Source of the DNA: Eutrigla gurnardus | Lineage: Eukaryota > Chordata > Actinopteri > Perciformes > Triglidae | Reading direction: 5' to 3' | Length of the DNA: 64,000 nt | NCBI GenBank assembly: GCA_963514095.1 | Contig: OY741280.1 | Coordinates: 9,499,964 to 9,563,963, forward strand | Shown: positions 1 through 8,648 of the stretch, piece by piece | How the letters are laid out: every line of letters starts with the position of its first letter | Numbering within the stretch: the first letter of the stretch is position 1 | The notes under the pieces: generated by a model | The model's input: only the letters and a program-made list of their open reading frames with translations | What the model was told of the DNA's origin: nothing | Databases searched by the model: none | Made by a program: the position numbers and the translations under genes

Positions 1-41
1 CGGCCGCTAGGGACATAGCTACATCTGGTGGCTACATACGG

Positions 42-83
<42 letters not shown>

Positions 84-793
84 ACTCCGTCAGACCTCAG
101 TGGCTCCGCCCCTGAACGCTGCGAGGAATAGCTCCACCTCTCTCTCTCTCTCTCGCTACCCCATCGAACCTCAGTGGCTCCGCCCCTGAACGCTGCGAGG
201 AATAGCTCCATCTGGTGGCCGCCCATAGTCACCTCTCCCTCTCTCTCCCTCTCTCTCTCTCTCTCTCTCACGCACGCACACACACGCACATGCACGCACA
301 CGCACGCACGCACACACATACGCACACACACACTCCACGTGTGTCTCTCCCTTTGTTTAAGCTTAGCTTTGTGTGTTAGGTAGTTAGGTAATAAGGCTTT
401 GTTAATTGCAGTGTTATTGATTGTGATCATTATTACTGATTTTAATAAATCTTATTATATTATAACTAGCGGTATCTTGTGCTTGTTGTGTATATGTCAC
501 TGGATAACAGCAGGTTGTGAAGGCTAGTGCTTGAATTTCACGCCTTTTTAATTATTCGATTGGTTTTGTACTCCTATGCCAATGATCACGATGATTGGCA
601 TGTGAGTATAAAACCTCCATATTGAGACTGAATACAGTTTTAGGTTATCTTTTCCCTGATCCCAGGGTGGTGCCCCGTTTATTCATGATTATATCATGAT
701 GATAGATTAAATATAATTATTAATACCGATAATCACATTGATATTGATAGTTAACTGTTGATAACCAAATCTGCCCCTGCTACAACCCCAACA
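1..793 (+). repeat. 5' LTR, 3' part only
   Basis: Matches 5526-6276 base for base except for CT/CA-repeat length and rare substitutions. It holds (CT)n tracts at about 44-76, 139-155 and 231-270, a CGCACA/CA tract to about 333, AATAAA near 443, TATAAAA at 607-613 and ATTAAA at 706-711. It ends CCCCAACA at 793. About 1.1 kb of the LTR lies before base 1. Confidence 0.93.
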
Positions 794-795
794 TA

Positions 796-815
796 ATTGG
801 GGATCCAAACCGCGG
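796..815 (+). other. Putative retroviral primer-binding site
   Basis: Two to five bases after the LTR end the sequence reads TTGGGGATCCAAACC. A TGG start is what pairing with a tRNA CCA end requires, and the position is right. I cannot assign the tRNA species. Confidence 0.5.
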
Positions 816-1201
816 AACACACAGGCCTAGGGCTGGAGGGAGATGAAGTGCCTCAGCCAAGGGTAAGTACTAGACCAGTACAACAGACACACCGGGAACC
901 TAACCAGCAACAATGGCGACAGAACCAAGGGGGTGGGCGGAACGCACGCCCCTGGAATCACACAGAACCCAGGAACGAAAATAACCCCAGGAATAAGGTC
1001 CAGTTTGAACGCAAACAAGAGGGTAAGTATAATTCCTGGGCGACAAACTCCCGAATGAGAGAAAAGGATATGGACGACCTGGTCGACAAGCTGACAAAAG
1101 CAATAGGGTTGCGGCTCAACCTGGCCCAATGGTCACAGCCGGCACCAAGCTCCCCACAAAAGCCCGGCAAGAACCCGGACAGGGAGCCTCCGCCTACATG
1201 A
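797..1201 (+). pseudogene. Gag C-terminal remnant of the endogenous retrovirus, ending in UGA
   Basis: Open frame of about 134 codons beginning right at the primer-binding region without a proper ATG; the first in-frame methionine lies well inside. It is rich in Gln, Asn, Pro and Arg, as expected of a nucleocapsid-type region, and has no Cys-His zinc knuckle. The matrix and capsid regions appear to have been deleted. It ends TGA at 1199-1201, and the same frame continues without another stop into protease-pol. The base context after the stop is CTA. This suggests a Gag-Pol precursor made by stop-codon readthrough in the parent element. The gag label rests on position and composition, not on a recognised capsid motif. 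Confidence 0.6.
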
Positions 1202-3649
1202 CTAGGCCGGGCCGTTCCCACTTCCACCGCCAAGGTTTGCTTGGTAGGATGGGCGGGGGAACCAAAATCAGACTGGGCAACCAAGGCCATCGACCCGTCG
1301 CAACCCCCTTTCTTGACTTTCCTAGGAGATCTTGTTTGCAAAGGCCACGCTAGACGCATTTATACCTCGGTGGTGGTAGGGGGGTGTGTCAACATCCTCG
1401 CCCTACTCGACTCAGGCTCTGAGATCAGTCTAATGTGCCAACGCACCTTTGCGGAGGTGACCCGAACCATGCTCTCCCTAGGTAAACCACTTCAAATTGA
1501 GCCCTGCCACGTTAGCATCACCAGCTACACGCAGGACAGGTCACCCATCACAGAACGTGCGTGGGTGGACCTCACGTTTCAGGGAGTCACTCTTGTGCAC
1601 CCCATCCACATTTGTGCCATTGACACCGAACCACTTCCCATTGGTCAGGATCTCCTGGACCGGCTGGCACCGCTTATCGACTGCCATCAGGGGCGCATCT
1701 GGGCTCAGGTCGAGACGCCAAAACCGCTCCACCCCTCAGGTGGCCTGATGGCTTCCGACGAACGAGTCGCCGTCATCCAAGAGTCCAGAGACCCTCGACC
1801 AATGCGGATGCCTTTTCCAGAGCCTAATCCTGGCTCTGCTCGAACCGCACCGCCTGCGAGCCCACAACTCCAAGCCGGCGACTTGAGTGCTTTCCGACAC
1901 CACGGATCCTTCCTGTGTCCGCTGGAGAACCGAAACCCAGCACTTTACAGCCCTCATCTGGTTGGCGGTGTGCATCTCAATGACACCCATGTCCCAGAAG
2001 CGATCCTGGGGCTTTGGTCAGAGAAGACAGCCGTCAGTCAAGATCTGTACCACCATCTGTGCCAGCATCAACCTCTCCCAGTTTTCGCGCCTCTCAACCA
2101 CCACCTCCTTTCCGCAGAATCACCGCAGATTCACCTTAAGGCGGTGGGAGTGTGCGCCCTCTCGATCCGTATTGGGAAGAAACAGGTTGACCATTTCATA
2201 AGCGTAGTGCCCAAACTACATCCACCATTCCTTTTAGGTGCTGAGACTCTGGTCAGACTTGGCACCAAACTGGACACGGTCAATCAGATTCTTTGGTCCC
2301 AGGCTAACGCTAAGAGCGAGCCCCTGCCCATTGAACTTGAACACCTGACATCAGGCCAAACCATCCCAGAGGCATGTCAGGTTGCCAGCGAAGTTGACAT
2401 GATGGTCCCTGCCAGGACCGCAGGCGTCCCCATCCGGCTCGCCATCCTTAAGGGACAGAAGATGCCTGGCTCCCAAGCATTCTTCCAGGCCTTACCCCAT
2501 TTCTGGGAACATAACCTTACCGTCTGCGGCACACCCCTGCTTGAGTTGAACAATCGTTCGACCTACATCCTGGTCCAAAACTTAGACGATGTCCTTTTCA
2601 CATTCCCAACCGCAATGATCACCATGGCCCGTCGTGAAACCCTTCACGGTGAAGCCATTTGTGGCACAGCATTGGGGAAAGGGGGTGATCTGGTCGTCTA
2701 CGCATTAACGACTCAATCGACCGAAGCGACCTCAGGTGAGACACACCAACCACCTGAGGAACCCTATTCGGGCTTTGAGCCTGAGATAACCCAACAGCTT
2801 GCCAAAGCAGATGCCCTCGCTACCGAGGACCAGAGAGATGCGCTATGGAAGTTGGTCCACGACTTCCAGCCGATCTTCTCCCGAGACTCGCAGGATTGTG
2901 GGGAGACCCAACTTCACACGGTCCGCATCCCCACTGATCCGAATGCGCCACCGACCTTCGTACGCCAGTACAGGATCCCGTTAGCCGCATACGAGTCTAT
3001 CCGAGACATCCTGGACAAATTGCTGGAGAAGCAAATCATCCGGGAGTGCAACTCAACATATAATTCCCCAATCTGGCCGGTCTTGAAACCCACTGGGAAA
3101 TGGCGTCTCACCATCGACTACCGGCCACTGAACAAACAGGTTCCTCTCTCCCGCTGGCCCAAGGTTCACCTGGATCAGGAGCTAGCTAAAGTCAAGGGAG
3201 CCCGCTTCTTCTCAACGGTAGACATCGCTAATGGTTTCTGGACAATGAAAGTTGATCCAACCGACCAGTACAAGCTTGCCTTCTCCTTTGGGAACCGCCA
3301 GTATACCTGGAATCGCTGCCCTTTTGGGTATTTGAACTCCCCCGCCGAGTTCAACATTTTCCTCCACAAGGCGATGAGTGACGCGGCTGCACGCGGTAAC
3401 CTCATCTATGTGGACGACATCCTCATGAGGAGTCGAACCTTCGAGATCGTCGGTAAGCTATCACCAGTGGCTTACCGCATCAGGGTCTCACAACCAAGGC
3501 ACCCAGCCACACACAAGTGGGTTCATGCGAATCAGAGCAAGCCCTACAAACCTGTCACACCTCTTAGAGATCGCAGTTGCCCCACCCGAAAGGGGGAGGC
3601 AGTCTCCCTCTCACCCAGGAGAAGACTCACCATGGCCACAGCAGGGTAA
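1202..3649 (+). pseudogene. pol: Protease-reverse transcriptase (pol) of the endogenous retrovirus, truncated after the RT active site
   Basis: Continuous open frame of about 816 codons with no plausible ATG at its start, so it would be made as a Gag-Pol fusion. Numbering residues from the TTG at 1241: retropepsin DSG at 57-59, an IGQDLL helix-type motif at 134-139, and a second LLGAETL-type motif at 331-337 that looks like a duplicated protease C-terminal half. RT homology runs about 560-735, with the SPIWPVLKP fingers region near 609, an ANGFW-containing palm motif near 663 and the catalytic YVDD at 723-726 (about nt 3407-3418). Shortly after YVDD the similarity stops and about 65 unrelated codons follow before the stop, marking a deletion junction. 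Thumb, RNase H and integrase are missing. It encoded polyprotein processing and cDNA synthesis in the parent, and is non-functional as a full pol here. Confidence 0.88.
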
Positions 3650-4407
3650 CCGCATGCACTAACACCTAAACATCAAACCCTTCTCACAGTGACAACAACT
3701 GCAGAACTTAGGCAACACCCCTTCAGGGAATCGTAGCCACTGTCAACTTACACTCCAGCCTGCTCAATAACACCTTAAATGCCTTAGATGCCTGGTCACG
3801 AAAATCCTCCAATCCGCTATTACAACTGTGGTGCAACCTTCATAAATGCGTTTGGTTTATAGTCTTGGCAATGCAATCCCGATCTCAGTAGACCCCAGGA
3901 ACCTGGGCATAAGATTCATCCTCAATCTATCTATCATAGGGAAACAGGATACGCATAGGCTAAAGCCATACTAAATGTTAGGTTCTGGAGAGATACCACA
4001 CACATCCCACAGACTTACACTCCAGCCTCCACCCGGAGTAAGCCTAGCAACCACTAACCCCTTTTCCTTTTCCTCGCTTTCCTTCCGTCTTCGTTCTGTT
4101 TTTCATAATAGGAATGGGTCCTGTTTGAAATTTCCTGAATGAAATGATAATGCTGATGTTTGTATAAATTGTGCCTTAGTGATGTTTAATATAGGTTAGA
4201 TAGTTAGAAATCTCTGCCCAGACTTTGCCTCAATCTCTGCCCAGACAATGCCTCCATCAAGTTTGGACTTTAACCTGAATGACTGTTTAACCTCTTTTCC
4301 ATGGAATATACAGACTGTTTGGACTTCCACGTGTTTCAAGGAATACATGGACGGTTCGGCCCTTATGTTGCTCCGAAGGTTGCGTCCCACACCTCAACCT
4401 TCAGACC
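3650..4407 (+). other. 3' internal remnant of the provirus without an open frame
   Basis: Stops occur in all frames. One short stretch near 3760-3880 reads like the decayed end of a transmembrane envelope protein (Leu/Asn-rich, then Trp-rich and hydrophobic), but this is too weak to call env. Nothing else is recognised. Confidence 0.4.
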
Positions 4408-4418
4408 AAAAGGGGGAC
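4408..4418 (+). other. Polypurine tract
   Basis: AAAAGGGGGAC abuts the TGTTGGGA start of the 3' LTR. This is the expected plus-strand primer, and it fixes the LTR boundary at 4419. Confidence 0.8.
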
Positions 4419-4627
4419 TGTTGGGACCTCACTAGAAGGACTACACAATGCGGCCTACAGAAGCCTACACATGCGGCCAGGACAATGGGACAAAGGAGAT
4501 AAAAAAACTACAACCACCATTTTAGTGTCACCTCCACCTGGTCACGGGATCTGACGTCACACCGCTGGCGCGCCATTGGCTGCGAACTGCATGGGACTCC
4601 AGGGGGTCCCCCGGTCCAGCCGTAAGC

Positions 4628-4634
4628 TATAAAT
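4628..4634 (+). promoter_or_regulatory. Candidate TATA box in LTR (upstream candidate)
   Basis: TATAAAT followed by GC-rich DNA and a CTTTCTCTC pyrimidine stretch. If used, the transcript would have a leader over 1 kb inside the LTR, with donor-like GCGGTAAGAA at 4867-4876. The downstream TATA gives a more usual layout. Confidence 0.35.
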
Positions 4635-6089
4635 CCCGCGGCCATCAGAAAAACTTTCTCTCTCCAAAGTAACTCACGTTACACCAGGAGGTGAATATAA
4701 CGTCTGCAGCGCTTTTCCTTTGTCCTAGGCCACAGTCTTTTCCCCAAACTCGCTGGACGAGCAACAGACTGTTTATCCCTCTTTTTCTCTACTCGTTTTA
4801 TTTTTCTTTTGTTTATCATTTTGGATCCCGAGGAGACCACCGCGACAGCGCGACACTCCCGTTCCCCGCGGTAAGAAGAAACTTTCTTCGTCCCAGCTGC
4901 CAGCAGAACGGATAACTCGACCCGTCTTTGTCTGAAATCAGCTGACTAAATCGCCGAGCCACGCGATTGTTCCTGCAGAAGGAAGAAATACTAACTGTTT
5001 TCTTCAACTAATTGGATCCGGCGCTGAACCAGCGCCCCACAAACTACCGTCCGCTACCGGCGTAAAGAAACGCCATCAACGCACGGGACGGAAACCTCAC
5101 ATCGACGCATCTCACATCGACAAAAGTAAGAGGCTATTTGTCTGGGCAGAAGCAGAGATTCGATAGTGTAGGACATGCTTGTAATTCTTGTTAATGTGTT
5201 TTAAGTTCTGATCGCGGACCGCCGAGTCCGTTTGTTCATGTGCTGCTGTATGTGAATGTTGATTGGGTACCCACACAGCTGGGTTGATTTCTGTAACAGT
5301 GTTTTCGACTAACCTCCGCCATATTCGCGAGCTCAGAAAGCCTCTACTATCAGTTAAAAGACCGGTCTCGCGGAATAAATTCCAGTTCATTCACGCGAGC
5401 CCGTGTGATAGCAGCACGGCTTTCTGTCCCTCCGGATATCGCTCGCGCATTTTCTCTCTCTTTGTTTGTGACCCGCTAACACACATACACGCCGCACACA
5501 CGTGTCCTAAGCCAGCTGTTCCCGGCGGCCGCTAGGGACATAGCTACATCTGGTGGCTACATACGGCTATCTCTCTCTCTCTCTCTCTCTCTCGCTACTC
5601 CGTCAGACCTCAGTGGCTCCGCCCCTGAACGCTGCGAGGAATAGCTCCACCTCTCTCTCTCTCTCTCTCGCTACCCCATCGAACCTCAGTGGCTCCGCCC
5701 CTGAACGCTGCGAGGAATAGCTCCATCTGGTGGCCGCCCATAGTCACCTCTCCCTCTCTCTCTCTCTCACGCACGCACACACACGCACATGCACGCACAC
5801 ATACGCACACACACACTCCACGTGTGTCTCTCCCTTTGTTTAAGCTTAGCTTTGTGTGTTAGGTAGTTAGGTAATAAGGCTTTGTTAATTGCAGTGTTAT
5901 TGATTGTGATCATTATTACTGATTTTAATAAATCTTATTATATTATAACTAGCGGTCTCTTGTGCTTGTTGTGTATATGTCACTGGATAACAGCAGGTTG
6001 TGAAGGCTAGTGCTTGAATTTCACGCCTTTTTAATTATTCGATTGGTTTTGTACTCCTATGCCAATGATCACGATGATTGGCATGTGAG

Positions 6090-6096
6090 TATAAAA
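6090..6096 (+). promoter_or_regulatory. Candidate TATA box in LTR (downstream candidate)
   Basis: TATAAAA about 180 bp before the LTR end, with ATTAAA at 6189-6194 after it. This gives a conventional U3-R-U5 order with short R-U5. The same sites are at 607-613 and 706-711 in the 5' LTR. An 8-bp inverted repeat ATGCCAAT/ATTGGCAT lies just upstream (576-601 in the 5' copy). Confidence 0.5.
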
Positions 6097-6276
6097 CCTC
6101 CATATTGAGACTGAATACAGTTTTAGGTTATCTTTTCCCTGATCCCAGGGTGGTGCCCCGTTTATTCATGATTATATCATGATGATAGATTAAATATAAT
6201 TATTAATACCGATAATCACATTGATATTGATAGTTAACTGTTGATAACCAAATCGGCCCCTGCTACAACCCCAACA

Positions 6277-6506
6277 CCAGTATAAAGCTCCAAATGTGTG
6301 ATGAGGCAATATAATCCTGACTATATTAAACATGCATTCATAATGGCAGGCAGTGATTGGTGAGGGTAAGCAGAATATTTATTTGTTTATACAGCCCTTT
6401 TTTTCTCCTCCCATTTTGCTCATTTTGTGTTTTTCTTATTAGGGAAGGTGGTCCTCACAACGTGTCAGAAGTGGGACTTAATTTACCGAAGGTTGCGAAC
6501 CCCTGC
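6277..6506. other. Short unassigned flank between retrovirus and hAT element
   Basis: AT-rich, with no ORF of note and no repeat recognised. Confidence 0.5.
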
Positions 6507-7509
6507 GATGCAGCTAGGGATGTCCCAATCTGATATTTGGATCGGATCGGCCGCCGATATTAGCAAAAAATGCATATCGATATCGGATCGGCCTGCACGG
6601 GAAAATCCCGATCCGGACTCCCGATCCAGTTTTTTTTTCAAAACTCCGGTCCGTGTTTTCCAGCGCACCGATGTATTCCAGTTTTTTTTCCCGGGTTTCC
6701 CCAAAATCCGGTCCGCGTTTTTCAGCACACCTGGCGGACACCTCGCGACCTGTCCAGTATCCCCTAAACAACAACAAGACGGACTTGTGTGCATGTCCAG
6801 TGTTTCCCCTACCATTGTACAGGCCATAAAATCAATATGCCAAAAATAAGCCACATTCATAAATCAATAAACATTTACATTAGGAGCGCCTCCGCGCAGC
6901 ACAGTAGACTTGCTCCGCAAGACGCGCAGCCACAACAATCCTCGCCGTGCGCTCCCACTACGTTCTTCTTCGTGTACTTTACGCGCTTGATTTTGTTCTG
7001 ACGCCGTTCCGCCTCGTTAAACCACCACGATGTCGCTTTCTACTTTGAAAACACGGAGTTGACACTGTATTTTGATAAGCTATTGCACTCTTCAGACTCG
7101 TGGTGTGAGCGGAACCGGACCGTTACCGGAACCGGACCGGCTTCCGCGCTGCCTGCTCGCACAGATCCGCTCGTGCGCACATGCGCTGATGCAGGTCGAG
7201 TGTTGTCGATAAATATATGCACTCCTTCAAAACAACATCAAGCCATATTGTGTGTGTAGTGTTAGGACGTGATGACGTGTGTACGGGCTAAAGCCCGTTT
7301 GGGCTGGAGCAGTGTGAATGCAAAGCAAGGGACCCCCTGTGGGGGGGAGGATTGTTTTTGATAAGCTGTGGAACTCTGAGTTAACCTACTTCTACCTGAA
7401 TTTCTATGAACTATTAAGCTATTGAGTAAACCTATAACTTATATTTTACTTGATAAAATAAGACAATATATGCACTCATGTCGTTGTAGTGTTTTACAGT
7501 ATCTGTAGC

Positions 7510-8350
7510 TAGGGTTGGGCGGTATGACGGTATTATACCGTGTGACGGTATGAAAATGTCTACCTCATAATACTGCTTCGTCACTGTAATTACACCACCT
7601 CGACACACGGGGCACTGCAGGCATTGCAGCAGACTGCTTGGCGTGGTTGCATGAGCACGACGAAGAAAAAACAGCTTTACCTGAGTAATAACAATCATGG
7701 CGGAGGCGGAGAGTGAACGTCACGAGGAAACGGAGGCAGCGCGACCCACCCATGACGAAGAGGAGGAACTCGTTCCGAAAAAGGGCGCTACGTCTGATGT
7801 GTGGAACTTTTTCGGATTTAGAAAATCCGACAACGAACAAAAAGCGCGACTGTTGCTGCTGGAGGTGGAAACACCGGTAACCTCTTCCACCACTTAAAGT
7901 TAAAACATGCGAAGCAGTATTATGAGTCTTTCGCCAAAGGCACCCTGTATGACAATAAATCACATCGATGGAGGGTGATAACGGAGGCCATCACGACGCA
8001 TACTTTTTCTCATTTGTTATTTTTATTTCTTATTAAGATGGAGCTCTGTGTTTACATTTGCACACACACTATAGCTTAAGTTAAAGCTGGAGTTCAAATG
8101 TTTACCAGACATTTGCACATTCTTTGTGGCTTATTATTTATTATATTATTATACTTTCTTTAAAATAATGTTATGCTGCTGTGAGAAAATTTAAATAAAA
8201 GAGGAAAATGATCAAATGCGACAGTATGGTTATTTTTAAGCCATTAATTGAATTTACAGGGGGGAAAACCATACCGTGATATATACCGTTACCGTGATAT
8301 GAAATTATTCATACCGTGATATAAGATTTTGCTCATACCGCCCAACCCTA
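7510..8350 (+). mobile_element. Nested hAT element, 841 bp
   Basis: Ends TAGGGTTGGGCGGTATGA inverted at both sides (about 18 bp), with a perfect 8-bp TSD TCTGTAGC at 7502-7509 and 8351-8358. Subterminal CACGGTAT/GACGGTAT repeats are clear. It carries a broken BED-finger coding remnant, so it derives from a transposase-bearing parent and now depends on others to move. It sits inside the 6515-8640 element and is therefore younger. Confidence 0.95.
7697..7962 (+). pseudogene. BED zinc-finger remnant of hAT transposase
   Basis: Starts at an ATG and reads an acidic N-terminus rich in Glu, then a SDVWNFFGF-type BED beginning (aromatic core before the first zinc ligands). After about residue 50 the frame is lost: Cys codons (DCCC) appear in one alternative frame and the finger's end (LFHHLKLKHAKQYYES) in another, indicating at least two small indels between about 7845 and 7890. 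BED fingers bind DNA in hAT transposases and related domesticated proteins. Only the DNA-binding N-terminus is left, with no RNase-H-like catalytic domain. It lies wholly inside the 841-bp hAT. Confidence 0.75.
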
Positions 8351-8648
8351 TCTGTAGCTATTAATGTGATGCTCATCATTTTCCAGCCATATTTTTGGAT
8401 CATTTTCACACAACAGGTCAGCTTCTCATTACCAACCATTGTGGATTATTCAAACTAACCTAATTAAGTTGGCTAGTTGTTCTTAAGAGTAAAACCCTTT
8501 TCAACATGAGTCTAACAACAAAATAAGTAAATATCTTTAATCTTTAATACATGCTTGGATCGGCCGGTATCGGCCGATACTAAAAGCTACAATATCGGTA
8601 TCGGATCGGAAGTGCAAAAAGCTGGATCGGGACATCCCTAGATGCAGC

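Larger units (their letters stand above)
1..6276 (+). mobile_element. Endogenous retrovirus, recent, internally deleted (5' LTR truncated by window edge)
   Basis: Order seen: partial 5' LTR, primer-binding-site position, gag-like fragment, protease, reverse transcriptase, purine tract, full 3' LTR. The 3' LTR begins TGTTGGGA and ends CCCCAACA, the usual TG...CA inverted ends. The internal part is only about 3.6 kb and lacks most of gag, RNase H, integrase and any clear env, so this copy cannot be autonomous. Over roughly the last 450 bp the two LTR copies differ, by eye, at only two bases (476 A versus 5959 C; 772 T versus 6256 G) apart from microsatellite length, so the insertion is young. 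The RT region around the catalytic motif looks spuma/ERV-L-like rather than typical gammaretroviral, which is inference. The 5' flank is outside the window, so the target-site duplication cannot be checked. Confidence 0.93.
4419..6276 (+). repeat. 3' LTR, complete, 1858 bp
   Basis: Bounded by the purine tract on the left and unrelated DNA on the right, with ends TGTTGGGA/CCCCAACA. It contains a TATAAAT at 4628-4634 in a GC-rich setting, (CT)n and CA tracts near 5571-5816, a duplicated about 75-bp block carrying GGCTCCGCCCC (about 5594-5725), AATAAA at 5927-5932, TATAAAA at 6090-6096 and ATTAAA at 6189-6194. It is unusually long, which is known for spuma-like and some fish retroviruses. Confidence 0.92.
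6515..8640. mobile_element. hAT-superfamily element, non-autonomous, with nested hAT
   Basis: Inverted ends start TAGGGATGTCCC (perfect for 12 bp), flanked by an exact 8-bp target-site duplication GATGCAGC at 6507-6514 and 8641-8648. Multiple subterminal ATCGGATCGG-type repeats at both ends resemble hAT transposase-binding repeats. An 8-bp duplication with TAGGG ends is typical of Ac-like hAT elements. No transposase frame remains in its own DNA. Open frames near the left end run through the subterminal repeats and are not genes. Removing the nested 7510-8350 copy leaves about 1.28 kb. Confidence 0.93.

Noticed and set aside
3700..4200. Possible envelope gene
   Set aside because: Only a short hydrophobic stretch without a continuous frame; not enough to call env.
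6427..6860. Overlapping 125-140-codon frames at the hAT left end
   Set aside because: They run across the element boundary and its subterminal repeats on both strands; no transposase similarity.
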